From the NCBI RefSeq assembly GCF_003234565.1, contig NZ_QKTU01000001.1, forward strand, positions 310,001 through 374,000: a DNA stretch of 64,000 bases. The letters are read 5' to 3'. This document shows, one piece after another, positions 34,659 to 44,268 of the stretch. How positions within the stretch are numbered: position 1 is the stretch's first letter; each line of letters starts with the position of its first letter. This DNA comes from Curtobacterium sp. MCBD17_013. GTDB lineage: Bacteria > Actinomycetota > Actinomycetes > Actinomycetales > Microbacteriaceae. The notes below the pieces were generated by a model. It saw only the letters and a program-made list of their open reading frames with translations. It had not been told where the DNA came from and made no database searches. Position numbers and translations under genes: made by a program.

Positions 34659-35480
34659 ATGCCCGCACTCATCGACACCTTCACCATGTCGAACGGCCTG
34701 CACATCCCGGGGATCGGCTTCGGCACCTGGCAGATCCCCGACGGGGCGGCCGCGTACGACGCCACCCGCGCCGCGCTCGACGCCGGGTACCGGCACATCG
34801 ACACGGCACGCGCCTACGGCAACGAGGCGAGCGTCGGCCGTGCGATCAAGGACAGCGGCGTCCCGCGCGACGAGGTGTTCGTGACCACGAAGTGCCCGGC
34901 CGAGGTGAAGACCGCCGACGGCGCCCGTCACGCCTTCGCCGAGTCCGAGCGCCTGCTCGACGTCGGCCCGATCGACCTGTACCTCATCCACGCGCCCTGG
35001 CCCTGGAACGCGATCGGCTCGGACCACCGCGCCGGGAACATCGAGGTGTGGAAGGTGTTCGAGGAGCTCTACGACGCCGGGCGCACCCGTTCGATCGGCG
35101 TCTCCAACTTCGACGTGGACGACCTCGAGTCCCTCGCCGCGGACACCGACGTCGTCCCGCACGCCAACCAGATCCGCTGGTTCATCGGCAACACCCAGGA
35201 CGAGACCACCGCCTACTGCCGCGAGCGGGACATCCTCGTCGAGGGGTACTCGCCGCTCGCCACGGGCGGTCTGCTCGAGAACGAGGCGATCCGGGCGATC
35301 GGCGAGCGGTACGGCAAGTCCGTCGCCCAGGTCGCGATCCGCTACCTGCTCGAGAAGGACGTCCTGCCCCTGCCGAAGTCCACCACGCCGTCGCGCATCG
35401 CCGAGAACGCCGACGTCGACTTCGCGCTGTCGGCCGAGGACATCGCGACGCTCGACGCGCTCGAGGACACCGACGCCTGA
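34659..35480 (+). CDS. Aldo/keto reductase
   Basis: A 273-residue NADPH-dependent reductase, one (beta/alpha)8 domain. Visible motifs: GFGTWQ near the N terminus, the catalytic Asp/Tyr region HIDTARAYGNE, DLYLIHAPWPW with the catalytic His, GVSNF, and the cofactor loop LPLPKSTTPSRIAEN. It resembles the 2,5-diketo-gluconate reductase/AKR5-type enzymes. The ATG at 34659 follows AAGGAGG. Likely a monocistronic carbonyl-reduction gene. Confidence 0.93.
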   Translation: MPALIDTFTMSNGLHIPGIGFGTWQIPDGAAAYDATRAALDAGYRHIDTARAYGNEASVGRAIKDSGVPRDEVFVTTKCPAEVKTADGARHAFAESERLLDVGPIDLYLIHAPWPWNAIGSDHRAGNIEVWKVFEELYDAGRTRSIGVSNFDVDDLESLAADTDVVPHANQIRWFIGNTQDETTAYCRERDILVEGYSPLATGGLLENEAIRAIGERYGKSVAQVAIRYLLEKDVLPLPKSTTPSRIAENADVDFALSAEDIATLDALEDTDA

Positions 35481-35539
35481 CGCTCCGTGGAGGCGGTGGT
35501 CCGTACCGTCACGGCAATCGCCTCGAGGAACGGATCAGG

Positions 35540-36994
35540 ATGAGCGCCACGAACGACACGACCGACACCGCGTCGACCGACATCGCGATCACGGACACCG
35601 ACGCGACCGAGGTCGTCCGGTTCCTCGCCGAGCACCGGCAGCGTGTCGTCGACGAGTTGAGCGCGTGGGTGGCGATCCCGTCCGTCGGCGCGCTCCCGGA
35701 GCGGGCCATCGACGTCGAGCGGTCCGCGCACTGGCTCGCCGGCGAACTCCGGGCGATCGGGTTCACGACCGAGCTCCTGCGGGCCGGGCCGTCCGTGGCG
35801 GTGTACGCCGAGTGGCAGGTCGATCCCGCGCTGCCGACCGTGCTCGTGTACAGCCACCACGACGTGCGGGACGCGAAGCCCGAGGAGTGGAAGGAGACCG
35901 CGCCGTTCGCGCCCGTGCTCCGCGACGGCCGGCTCTACGGCCGCGGTGCGTCGGACGCGAAGGGCCAGATGATCGCGCACCTGTGGGGACTGCGGGCGCA
36001 CCTGGCGACCCGACCGGACGGGTTGCCGGCGGTCAACTTCCGGGTGATCGTCGAGGGCGAGGAGGAGCTCGGCTCGACGCACTTCGCGGACCTCATCGAG
36101 ACCCACCGGGACCGGTTCGCCTGCGACGTCGTCGTGTTCTCCGACACGCTGCAGTGGAAGCAGGGCAACCCCGCCGTCGTCACCTCGATGCGCGGCATGA
36201 CCGGGGCCACGCTGACCATCACCGGGCCGGAGCGCGACGTCCACAGCGGAGCGGCGTCCGGACCGACGCCGAACCCCGTCCACGTGCTCGTCGACGTCCT
36301 CGGGCGGCTGCACGACGACGACGGCCGCATCGCCCTGCCCGGCTTCTACGACGACGTCGAGGAGCTGACCGACGAGCGGCGGCGCGAGCTCGAGGACCTG
36401 TCCTTCGACACCGACGTCTGGCTCGAGCGCACCGAGACGCGGAGCGTCACGGGCGAGCGCGGGTTCACGGTCGAGGAGCGCCTGTGGGCACGGCCGTCAC
36501 TCGAGATCCTCTCGGTCCTCGCGGGCGACCCGACCGGCGTCTCGCGTGCGGTCATCCCGTCCCAGGCGACCGCCGAACTCAGCATCCGCACCGTCCCGGG
36601 GCAGCACGTGCACACCGTCGCGGAGCAGGTGCGCGCGTTCTTCGACGAGCACATCCCGGACAGCGTGGTCTACGAACTGTCCATCCCGGAGGAGTCGGGG
36701 CAGGACCCGTACGTCACACCGTCCGGGCTCGCGCTCGACGCCCTCGACCGAGCCATGGCGCGCGGACACGGGACCCCCACCGCCGGCCGCATGGGCAACG
36801 CGGGCGGCGGGCCGGCCGAGCTGCTCGGACGCGAGCTCGACGTCCCGGTGCTGTTCGTGGGCACGGGGCTCCCCGAGGACCACTGGCACTCGAGCGACGA
36901 GAGCATCGACCTCGAGATGCTCGTCGCCGGCGCGGCCTCGATCGCGCACCTGTGGACGGAACTCGGCGCGTCGATCGAGCCCGAGCGCTCCTGA
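35540..36994 (+). CDS. M20 family metallopeptidase (dipeptidase-type)
   Basis: A 484-residue zinc peptidase or amidohydrolase. First metal motif is SHHDVRDAKP, followed by GRGASDAKGQ and the catalytic VEGEEELGS; the dimerisation domain spans about 210-360 (VHSGAASGPTPNPVHVL). The C-terminal HSSDESI carries the last ligand. This matches the M20 dipeptidase/CNDP-like group annotated as hydrolysing small peptides. The ATG at 35540 has GAGGAACGGATCAGG ahead. It runs tail-to-tail with the helicase gene nine bases away. Confidence 0.93.
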   Translation: MSATNDTTDTASTDIAITDTDATEVVRFLAEHRQRVVDELSAWVAIPSVGALPERAIDVERSAHWLAGELRAIGFTTELLRAGPSVAVYAEWQVDPALPTVLVYSHHDVRDAKPEEWKETAPFAPVLRDGRLYGRGASDAKGQMIAHLWGLRAHLATRPDGLPAVNFRVIVEGEEELGSTHFADLIETHRDRFACDVVVFSDTLQWKQGNPAVVTSMRGMTGATLTITGPERDVHSGAASGPTPNPVHVLVDVLGRLHDDDGRIALPGFYDDVEELTDERRRELEDLSFDTDVWLERTETRSVTGERGFTVEERLWARPSLEILSVLAGDPTGVSRAVIPSQATAELSIRTVPGQHVHTVAEQVRAFFDEHIPDSVVYELSIPEESGQDPYVTPSGLALDALDRAMARGHGTPTAGRMGNAGGGPAELLGRELDVPVLFVGTGLPEDHWHSSDESIDLEMLVAGAASIAHLWTELGASIEPERS

Positions 36995-37003
36995 CGCTCC
37001 CGC

Positions 37004-38791
37004 TCAGCGGTACCGGGGCTTGCGCGGCGGCCGGTCATCGCGGTCGTCGCGCCCGCCTCGGTCGTCGCGGTCGCGGCGCGGACCGCCACGACGGTCCGGG
37101 CGGATCTCGATGAGCTTGCCGCTGATCCGGGTGTCCCGCAGGCGGTCGAGGACGTCCTCGGACAGGTCCGCCGGGAGCTCGACGATCGAGAAGTCCGGAC
37201 GGATCTGGATCTGACCGAAGTCGTCGCGGCCGAGGCCACCCTCGTTCGCGAGCGCGCCCACGATCTGGCGCGGCTCGACGCGCTGCCGACGACCGACCTC
37301 GATCCGGTAGGGCGCCATCGGCTGCGTCGACCGGGCCCGCCGCTCGGGCCGTTCGCCGCGTCCGCCGGTCTGGTCGTCGCGGTCGTACACGCGCGGTCCG
37401 CGGTCCTCGGTGGCGCGGCGCTGCCGCTCCTCCTGCGGGTCGAGCAGCAGCGGCTCCTCACCCTGGGCGACGACGGCGAGGGCCGCCGCGACGTCTGCCT
37501 CGGGCACGTCGTGGTGCTCGACGTAGTGCCCGATGATGTCGCGGAACGCCGAGATCCGGTCCTGCTGCTCGAGCGCCGCGGTGATCGCGTCGTCGAACCG
37601 CGCCAGACGCGTGACGTTGACGTCCTCGACCGTGGGCAGCTGCATCTGCGTGAGCGGCTGACGCGTCGCCTTCTCGATGGCGCCGAGCAGGCGGCGCTCA
37701 CGGGGCGTGACGAAGCTGATGGCCGCACCACTCCGGCCGGCGCGGCCGGTGCGTCCGATGCGGTGCACGTAGGACTCGGTGTCGATCGGGATGTCGTAGT
37801 TCACGACGTGCGTGATGCGGTCGACGTCCAGGCCCCGTGCCGCGACGTCGGTGGCGACGAGGATGTCGAGCTTGCCGGACTTGAGCTGGTTGACCGTGCG
37901 CTCGCGCTGCGCCTGTGCGACGTCCCCGCTGATGGCGGCGGCGGCGTACCCCCGGGCCCGGAGCTTCTCGGCGAGCGTCTCGGTCTCGCTCTTCGTGCGG
38001 ACGAACACGATCATCCCCTCGAAGTTCTCGACCTCGAGGATGCGGGTCAGGGCGTCGACCTTCTGCGGGTAGGACACGAGCAGGTAGCGCTGGGTCGTGT
38101 TCGCCGAGGTCGTCGTCTTCTGCTTGACGGTGATCTCGGCCGGGTCGTCCAGGTACTGCTTCGAGATCCGACGGATCTGCGCCGGCATGGTCGCCGAGAA
38201 CAACGCGACCTGCTTGTCGTCCGGCGTCTCGGCGAGGATCGTCTCGACGTCCTCCGCGAACCCCATCTTGAGCATCTCGTCGGCCTCGTCGAGCACGAGG
38301 TACTTGAGCTCGGACAGGTCGAGGGTGCCCTTGGCGATGTGGTCCATGATGCGCCCCGGCGTGCCGACGACGACGTCGACACCGCGGCGGAGCGCCGACA
38401 GCTGGACGCCGTACGCCTGCCCGCCGTACACCGGCAGGACGTGCACACCGCGCATGTGCGCGGCGTACTGCTCGAACGCCTCGCACACCTGGAGTGCGAG
38501 TTCACGGGTGGGGGAGAGCACGAGGGCCTGCGGCAGTTTCTGCGAGGACGCGAGCCGCGACAGGATCGGCAGCGCGAACGCAGCGGTCTTGCCCGTGCCC
38601 GTCTGTGCGAGGCCGACGACGTCGCGCCCCTCGAGGAGCGTGGGGATCGTGGCGGCCTGGATCGCGGACGGCACCTCGTACCCGATGTCGCGCACGGCCT
38701 TGAGGACCGGCTCGCTCAACCCGAGGTCGGCGAACGTCGGCGAAGCCCCGTCGGTGTCGGCGGCGGTCGGCGTGTCCGTGTCGGTGCTCAT
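37004..38791 (-). CDS. deaD: DEAD-box RNA helicase, DeaD/CsdA type
   Basis: A 595-residue ATP-dependent RNA helicase. In order: Q motif (Gln45 in VPSAIQ), AQTGTGKT, PTREL, TPGR, DEAD (VLDEADEML), SAT, then VATDVAARGLDV and HRIGRTGRAG in the second RecA domain. A DbpA-type RNA-binding domain (about residues 482-560) and an Arg/Gly/Asp-rich tail follow, as in actinobacterial cold-shock and ribosome-assembly helicases. The ATG is at 38791. The tail is low complexity and partly repetitive. Confidence 0.95.
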   Translation of the reverse strand: MSTDTDTPTAADTDGASPTFADLGLSEPVLKAVRDIGYEVPSAIQAATIPTLLEGRDVVGLAQTGTGKTAAFALPILSRLASSQKLPQALVLSPTRELALQVCEAFEQYAAHMRGVHVLPVYGGQAYGVQLSALRRGVDVVVGTPGRIMDHIAKGTLDLSELKYLVLDEADEMLKMGFAEDVETILAETPDDKQVALFSATMPAQIRRISKQYLDDPAEITVKQKTTTSANTTQRYLLVSYPQKVDALTRILEVENFEGMIVFVRTKSETETLAEKLRARGYAAAAISGDVAQAQRERTVNQLKSGKLDILVATDVAARGLDVDRITHVVNYDIPIDTESYVHRIGRTGRAGRSGAAISFVTPRERRLLGAIEKATRQPLTQMQLPTVEDVNVTRLARFDDAITAALEQQDRISAFRDIIGHYVEHHDVPEADVAAALAVVAQGEEPLLLDPQEERQRRATEDRGPRVYDRDDQTGGRGERPERRARSTQPMAPYRIEVGRRQRVEPRQIVGALANEGGLGRDDFGQIQIRPDFSIVELPADLSEDVLDRLRDTRISGKLIEIRPDRRGGPRRDRDDRGGRDDRDDRPPRKPRYR

Positions 38792-38858
38792 ACAGGAACG
38801 GTATCCGGTCGAGGGTGTCCCGCGTGGCGGATCGCGGGCCCGCGCCTCCCGTCCGGCG

Positions 38859-39503
38859 TCAGCCGAGTCCGGCGACGAGGTTGACGAGCGTCGCGAGGAT
38901 GACCGATCCGAACACGTACGCCAGCAGGCAGTGGCGGAGCACGACGCGACGGATCGCCGTGGACGTGACGGCCGTGTCGCTGACCTGGAACGTCATCCCG
39001 AGGTTGAAGGCGAAGTACGCGAAGTCGCCGTACGCGGGCGGCGTCCGCTGGTTGAAGTCGATGCCGCCCTCGGCGTCGCCGCCGTAGTACTGCACGGCGT
39101 ACCGCAGCATGAACAGCGTGTGGATGAGGATCCACGACAGGGCGACACTGAGCACGGCGAGGGCCGCCAGGAGGTCCGCTCGGAGCCCGCCGCTCTCCTT
39201 CGACCCGATGAGCGTCATGCCGACGATGAAGAGGCTCCCGACCGCTGCGAGCACGAGGAGGACGTGGCTCACGCGGCGCGTCGGGTCCTCGCGGAGCGCG
39301 TGGACGCGGGTGGCGACGCCGTCGAGGCCGTGGACGGCGGTCCAGACCCGCACGAGGTAGGTCAGGCAGGCGGCCGTCCAGCCGATCGCCCAGGCCGCGA
39401 GCCCGGCGTGCACGACGAAGGCGACGACGCCGGCGGCCACGCCGACGACGACCATCGCGATGAGGCGAGCACGGGAGCGGCCGCGGTGCGCGCCGACCTG
39501 CAT
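38859..39503 (-). CDS. DUF1345 membrane protein
   Basis: A 214-residue protein with about five membrane segments and the family-like block GDFAYFAFNLGMTFQVSDTAV near the C terminus. Function unknown. The ATG at 39503 has GGTGGA five bases upstream; a GTG at 39512 would add three residues. It is followed on the same strand by the helicase gene 67 bp away. Confidence 0.82.
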   Translation of the reverse strand: MQVGAHRGRSRARLIAMVVVGVAAGVVAFVVHAGLAAWAIGWTAACLTYLVRVWTAVHGLDGVATRVHALREDPTRRVSHVLLVLAAVGSLFIVGMTLIGSKESGGLRADLLAALAVLSVALSWILIHTLFMLRYAVQYYGGDAEGGIDFNQRTPPAYGDFAYFAFNLGMTFQVSDTAVTSTAIRRVVLRHCLLAYVFGSVILATLVNLVAGLG

Positions 39504-39575
39504 GGAGTCCACCGCATGATCGTCGCCGCCGGTGACTCCGCGCGGCCTGCGACACGCGCTCGCGGCGTCGCCGAC

Positions 39576-39851
39576 CTACTCGTCGTCCGGGTGCTCGCGG
39601 TGGTCCCGCGCCGTGCGCAGGCCGACGACGAGCGCCGCGATGCCGGCGATGAAGCCGCCGAACGTGCTGATGACATTCGAATCATCCGGGCCGGGCACGC
39701 CGCGCACCAGGTTGACCAGCGCGCTGATCCCGTCGACGACGAACACGACGCCGAGCGCGTACCAGACGAGGTCCGCGTGCCGCTGGAGCCACCCGGAGAT
39801 CCGCGGCTCGTCCTCGTCGGCGTCCGTTCGCGGGGTGGTCTCGTCGTCCAT
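39576..39851 (-). CDS. Small membrane protein, unknown function
   Basis: A 91-residue protein with an acidic, charged N terminus (about 1-28) and two hydrophobic segments (about 29-48 and 62-80) with a PGPDDSN turn between, ending in a charged tail. I do not recognise the family. The ATG is at 39851; a longer open frame upstream overlaps the antiporter gene. Codon use is normal. Confidence 0.65.
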   Translation of the reverse strand: MDDETTPRTDADEDEPRISGWLQRHADLVWYALGVVFVVDGISALVNLVRGVPGPDDSNVISTFGGFIAGIAALVVGLRTARDHREHPDDE

Positions 39852-39963
39852 GGTCGGGATGCTAGCCGCTGGGCACTCGGTGGCCGCTGGCCGTGCGACC
39901 GTCCCCTGCGATCGGGTGCACGTCGTTCGGCACGGTCGCGTCCCGGTGGTCGTGCCCGGCGTG

Positions 39964-41655
39964 TCAGGTGGCGGCCGTGCCGCGCAGCTCGATGGCGATC
40001 TGGGTGGCGTCGAGGTTGGCGAGCGCGTCCTCCAGGACGTCGGCGTCGAACGTGCCGTTGTCGCGGGCGTCGCGCAGCGCGGACCGTTGCGCCGCGATGA
40101 CGGCGAGGCGGTGCTCCTTGGCGATGCCGAACTGCTCCTGGGTCGGGTCGCCCCCGAGCTGCGGCGGCTCGGGCACGGACTCGCCGCTCGACCGCATGAG
40201 CTCGAAGAGCCGCGTGCGTTCGGCGTCCGTCTGCTGTTCGAGCGCCGCGGTGTCCCGTGGCGGCGTGATCCGCCGCAGCAGGGGCCCGATCGTGCCGCCC
40301 TGGACGAGGAGCGACAGGGCCGCGACCGCGAACGCGATGAGCACGAGAGCCGAGCGCTGTGGCGTGTCGTGCGGGAGGGTCTGGGCGGCGGCGACCGTGA
40401 CGGCACCGCGCATACCCGCCCAGACGACCGCGGTGCCCTCGCGCCATCCGAGCGGCTCTCGCCGGAAGTACGCGATGTCGGCGAGCACCTGCGTCACGCG
40501 TCGGGCGAACCGCTCGAGGTCCCGCGCGGACCGCGGGCGGCCACCGGAGCCCGGACCGCGCTGCCGCGCGTTCACCTCGACGAACGCCTGCCGTTGGCCC
40601 TCGGGCGTGTCGAGCTTCGCCTGCACGCCCTGCAGTCGGTCCTCCAGCCGGACTCCGCGGCCCGCCCGGGCACGGAGGACCCGGAGCAGCGGCGCGACGT
40701 ACGCGGCCCGGACCATCACCGTGAGCACGAACGCGCCGACGGCGACCAGGACGGCGATCCCGACACCGGCGTGGTCGTGGTGCACGGCCCCGACGATCGA
40801 CGTGATCTGCAGGCCCATGGTCAGGAACACGATGCCCTCGAGCACGAGCTCCACCGTCCGCCAGTTCTGCGAGTCCGACAACCGGTGCTGCGGCGACAGG
40901 TCCCGCGGCGCGAAGACGCCCGTGATGAGGCCCGCGACGACGGCGGCCACGAGTCCGGACGCGCCGAGGGCCTCCGCCGGGACCGCCGCCGCGAACGGCA
41001 CCGCGAACGAGATCACCGTGTTCACCGTGGGGTCGGTCACGCGCTTGCGCACCACGAGGTCCAGCCAGCCCACGAGCCACCCGATCAGCAGCGCCACGAC
41101 GACCGAGTACGCGAACGTCCCGACCGCGCCCCAGAACGAGAAGGACGCGGCCGTCGCGACGATCGCGGTGCGGAGGAGCACGAGCGCCGTCGCGTCGTTG
41201 AGCAGGCTCTCGCCGTCGAGCATCGCCACGACGCGCTTGGACACCGACGTCCGCTTGATGATCGACGTGGCCACGGCGTCGGTCGGACTCACGATCGCGC
41301 CGAGCGCGACGCCCCAGGCGAACCCGAGGCCGGGCAGGACGAGCATGAAGAACAGGCCGAGCACGAGTGCGCTGCCGACGACGAGCAGGACGGACAGCCC
41401 GCTGATCGCCCCGAACTCGCGCCGGAAGTTCATGGCCGGCATCGACACCGCCGACGCGTACAGCAGTGGGGGGAGGAGGCCCTCGAGCACCCACGCCGGC
41501 TCGATGTGGACGGAGGCGAACCACGGCAGGAAGCTCGCACCGACGCCGATCGCGACGAGCACGAGCGGCGCGGCGATCCCGATGCGCGGGCCGACCACCG
41601 CGGCCGCGGCGATGAGCACGAGCGCGGACACGATGAGCACCAGGAGTTCCGTCAC
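39964..41655 (-). CDS. CPA1-family Na+/H+ antiporter
   Basis: A 563-residue cation/proton antiporter. About 12 membrane segments fill residues 1-410; the conserved ion-site residues are in IVSPTDAVATS and GESLLNDATALVL. A segment WAGMRGAVTVAAAQTLP marks the last conserved membrane pair, and a hydrophilic C-terminal domain (about 430-563) is cytoplasmic. It exchanges Na+ or K+ for H+ in pH and salt homeostasis. The GTG at 41655 starts VTELLVLIVSALVL; the longer open frame is not real. Confidence 0.93.
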   Translation of the reverse strand: MTELLVLIVSALVLIAAAAVVGPRIGIAAPLVLVAIGVGASFLPWFASVHIEPAWVLEGLLPPLLYASAVSMPAMNFRREFGAISGLSVLLVVGSALVLGLFFMLVLPGLGFAWGVALGAIVSPTDAVATSIIKRTSVSKRVVAMLDGESLLNDATALVLLRTAIVATAASFSFWGAVGTFAYSVVVALLIGWLVGWLDLVVRKRVTDPTVNTVISFAVPFAAAVPAEALGASGLVAAVVAGLITGVFAPRDLSPQHRLSDSQNWRTVELVLEGIVFLTMGLQITSIVGAVHHDHAGVGIAVLVAVGAFVLTVMVRAAYVAPLLRVLRARAGRGVRLEDRLQGVQAKLDTPEGQRQAFVEVNARQRGPGSGGRPRSARDLERFARRVTQVLADIAYFRREPLGWREGTAVVWAGMRGAVTVAAAQTLPHDTPQRSALVLIAFAVAALSLLVQGGTIGPLLRRITPPRDTAALEQQTDAERTRLFELMRSSGESVPEPPQLGGDPTQEQFGIAKEHRLAVIAAQRSALRDARDNGTFDADVLEDALANLDATQIAIELRGTAAT

Positions 41656-41781
41656 GGATCCAGACTGGCAGGCTCCGAGCACACCGGGGGGACCCGTCGT
41701 GTTCCGCCGATCCCGGCCCGTGCTCGGTCGACGCGCTCGGTCGCCACCCGAGCGGCGGCTAGGATTCCCTGAGGAGGCATC

Positions 41782-42750
41782 ATGTCCAGGTGGGGGGACC
41801 GCGACGGAGTCGGCGCGGAGCAGAGCGGGACGCCGACGGTGCGCGTGATCGGTGTCGTGGTCGCGGTGGCGACGGCGGGCCTGTTGACCGGGTGTTCGAT
41901 GCTCGGCGGGACGACCGACCCGGGCCCGTCCGTCACGACGTCGCACCGTCCGACGCACCACCGCATGGCGACCGTGTCCGCCACGCCCACAGCCACGCCG
42001 ACCGCCCCGAGCGCCGGCGTCATCCCCGGGTCCGCGACGCCGCGCCCCGCGACCGCCGGACCCGAGGCGGCGCCGAGCCCGAGTCCGACGCTCACGTCCG
42101 TCCCGCAGGGCACCGTCGTCGCCCAGGGCGACGTCGCGTCGCCGAAGGGCAGCGTCCACTTCCACTACCGGATGGTCGCGAACGGCGACGACACGTACTC
42201 CGCCGAGTACTCCGGGTTCACCTCGACCGTGCCGGTGCCGATCTCCGTCACGCTGCTCGACGTCCCGCCGGAGGTGGGGGATGGCCTGACCTACCACGGG
42301 GTCGCGGACCACCAGCTCGGGGGTCCGACGACCACACCGGCACCCGCGTCGTCCGCGTCTCTCGGCGACATCGGGCAGCCGGCGTACCTCGGGACGCTCG
42401 TGACCTACTCGTCGGCGGCGGCCGAGGCCGACGTGCCGCAGGAACTCGGCCCCGACAAGGTCCTCGCCGTGGACACCGTGCACTGGTCGATCCCCGTACG
42501 GCAGTCGAACGTCCACCCGGTCGACGGCGGGGCACGCCCATACGCCTCCGGCACCGTCACCGCGACGACGGCCAGCGGTGCCCCGAAGCGGTACCGGGTG
42601 GCCCACGGCGACACGACGGCCATGGTGGCGTCGCGGTTCGGGATCTCGGTGCAGGACCTCATCTGGCTCAACGCGGGCCTGCAGGTGTTCGGCGACCAGC
42701 AGTACCTCTACGAGGACACGACGATCAACCTCGACCCCGACAGCAAGTAG
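41782..42750 (+). CDS. Secreted lipoprotein with C-terminal LysM-like domain
   Basis: A 322-residue lipoprotein: basic N terminus, hydrophobic stretch and lipobox LLTGC, a Thr/Pro/Ala-rich spacer (about 45-105) and a beta-rich middle domain. The C-terminal 50 residues resemble a LysM module (RYRVAHGDTTAMVASRFGISVQDLIWLN with a proline-poor end), which would bind peptidoglycan. The ATG at 41782 follows GAGGAGG. It converges with the MocR gene 17 bp away. Function beyond wall attachment is unknown. Confidence 0.85.
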   Translation: MSRWGDRDGVGAEQSGTPTVRVIGVVVAVATAGLLTGCSMLGGTTDPGPSVTTSHRPTHHRMATVSATPTATPTAPSAGVIPGSATPRPATAGPEAAPSPSPTLTSVPQGTVVAQGDVASPKGSVHFHYRMVANGDDTYSAEYSGFTSTVPVPISVTLLDVPPEVGDGLTYHGVADHQLGGPTTTPAPASSASLGDIGQPAYLGTLVTYSSAAAEADVPQELGPDKVLAVDTVHWSIPVRQSNVHPVDGGARPYASGTVTATTASGAPKRYRVAHGDTTAMVASRFGISVQDLIWLNAGLQVFGDQQYLYEDTTINLDPDSK

Positions 42751-42767
42751 CCCCGGCCGGGACCCGG

Positions 42768-44207
42768 TCACACGACGGCCGCGATCGGCCGACCCGGGGC
42801 CCGGACCGCGGAGTCGAGCCGCGTCCACGCGCGGCCCAGGGCCTCGACGAGCCGCACCTGCGCGTCCGCCGGCACCGCGTAGGGGACGCGGAGGAACCCC
42901 TCGAAGCCCCCGTGCGGCCCGAACGCACCACCCGAGGTGAGGACGAGGCCCTCGGCGCGGGCGGCGAGGACGAGCGCGCTCGAGACCGGACGGCCGAGGC
43001 GCACCCAGGTGGACAACCCGCCGGCCGGTGCCGGGACCTCCCACTCCGGCACCCGGTCCCGCAACCCGGCCACGACGGTGTCGCGGGCGGCGCGGAGGAA
43101 GGTGCGCCGGGCCTCCAGGGCGGCCGCCGTGTCCGGGACGAGCTCGCGGACGATGCGCTGTTCGATCGCGGGCGTGCCGAGGTCGCCCGTCGGCCGGGCG
43201 AGCACGAGGCGCTGCAGGAGCGCGGGGTCCGCCCGGATCCAGCCGACCCGCAGACCACCCCAGAAGACCTTGCCGGCCGATCCGATGAGGACCGCTGGAC
43301 CGGCCGTCGCGAACGGCGGCACCACGTCGCCGTCGATCCGGAGCTCCGCCATGGTCTCGTCGGCGATGACGACGGTGCCGGCGTCCGCGGCCGCCGCGAG
43401 CACGGCCTCCCGGAGTGCGGACGGCATGGTCGCCGCGGTCGGGTTGTGCAGGTCGGGCATGAGGTACGCGACCGCTGGCGCGCTCCGCCGCAGCGCGCTG
43501 ACGAGCGCGTCACCGTCCCAGCCGTCGTGCGCGTCCACGGGCACGGCCACCAACCGTGCCCCGGCCGCGCGGAACGCCTCGTGGGCGTGCGGGTACGTGG
43601 GGGACTCGATGAGGACCTCCGTGCCGCGGCGCACGAGCACGCGCGCCAGGAGCGCGATCGCGTGCTGCGCGCCGAGGGTGACGAGCACCTGGTCCGCCGT
43701 CGTCGGCAGGCCCCGCGTCGTGTAGCGGTCGGCGATCGCCGCCCGGAGCCCCGGGTCGCCGACGGTGTCGTACCCGTTGCCCACGAGTGCGGCCGGGAGG
43801 CCCTGCACCGCCCGCACCGCCGCCTCGGCGACACCCGGGGCCGCGTGGAGCGCTGCCTTCCGCAGGTCGAGCAGGTCGCCGTCCACCGGCGCGGCGAGGT
43901 GGTCCGGGTCGGGCCGCCCGGCGACCGCGGACGGGAGCCGCAGCACACTCCCCGACCCGCGGGTGCTGCGGAGGAACCCGTCGTCCCGGAGCAGGGCGTA
44001 GGCGCTGGCGACCGTCGTCCGGCTGACGCCGAGCGCGTCGGCGAGCTGCCGTTCGGCGGGGAGGCGCGTCCCGACCGCGACCCGCCCGTCGATCGCGAGC
44101 ACGCGGACGGCGTCGGCGAGTGCGCTGTAGGCGGGCCCGGACGAGCCGTCGCGCCAGTGCGTGAGCAGGGCGGCGGCGGCCCGGGCCGAGAGCACGAGGG
44201 GGATCAC
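42768..44207 (-). CDS. MocR-family regulator (GntR HTH + aminotransferase-like domain)
   Basis: A 479-residue PLP-dependent transcription factor. The N-terminal winged HTH (about 20-90) includes LPAERQLADALGVSRTTVASAY; the C-terminal fold-type I aminotransferase domain has Asn255 (HNPT), Asp283 (IADE) and the PLP lysine Lys313 (GSAGKVFWGGLR). GTG 44207 is preferred because TACGCT ends seven bases upstream and longer starts cross the promoter. It is divergent from the YczE-type membrane protein. MocR regulators paired with yczE form a known subgroup (YczR). Confidence 0.92.
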   Translation of the reverse strand: MIPLVLSARAAAALLTHWRDGSSGPAYSALADAVRVLAIDGRVAVGTRLPAERQLADALGVSRTTVASAYALLRDDGFLRSTRGSGSVLRLPSAVAGRPDPDHLAAPVDGDLLDLRKAALHAAPGVAEAAVRAVQGLPAALVGNGYDTVGDPGLRAAIADRYTTRGLPTTADQVLVTLGAQHAIALLARVLVRRGTEVLIESPTYPHAHEAFRAAGARLVAVPVDAHDGWDGDALVSALRRSAPAVAYLMPDLHNPTAATMPSALREAVLAAAADAGTVVIADETMAELRIDGDVVPPFATAGPAVLIGSAGKVFWGGLRVGWIRADPALLQRLVLARPTGDLGTPAIEQRIVRELVPDTAAALEARRTFLRAARDTVVAGLRDRVPEWEVPAPAGGLSTWVRLGRPVSSALVLAARAEGLVLTSGGAFGPHGGFEGFLRVPYAVPADAQVRLVEALGRAWTRLDSAVRAPGRPIAAVV

Positions 44208-44214
44208 GGTGGCC

Positions 44215-44220
44215 AGCGTA
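44215..44220 (-). promoter_or_regulatory. -10 box of the MocR gene, leaderless
   Basis: TACGCT on the minus strand ends seven bases before GTG 44207, the same hexamer and spacing as at 33724-33729. Confidence 0.45.
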
Positions 44221-44224
44221 GGAT

Positions 44225-44251
44225 GATTGGCTCTCGACGACCAGTCCAATC
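44225..44251. promoter_or_regulatory. Inverted repeat, likely MocR operator
   Basis: GATTGG (44225-44230) and CCAATC (44246-44251) are perfect inverted arms 21 bp centre to centre, two helical turns, in the MocR-yczE gap. CCAA/TTGG arms recur to the right (44246-44260). The position suits autoregulation and control of the membrane gene. Confidence 0.5.
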
Positions 44252-44268
44252 CGCGGTTGGGTGCTCGT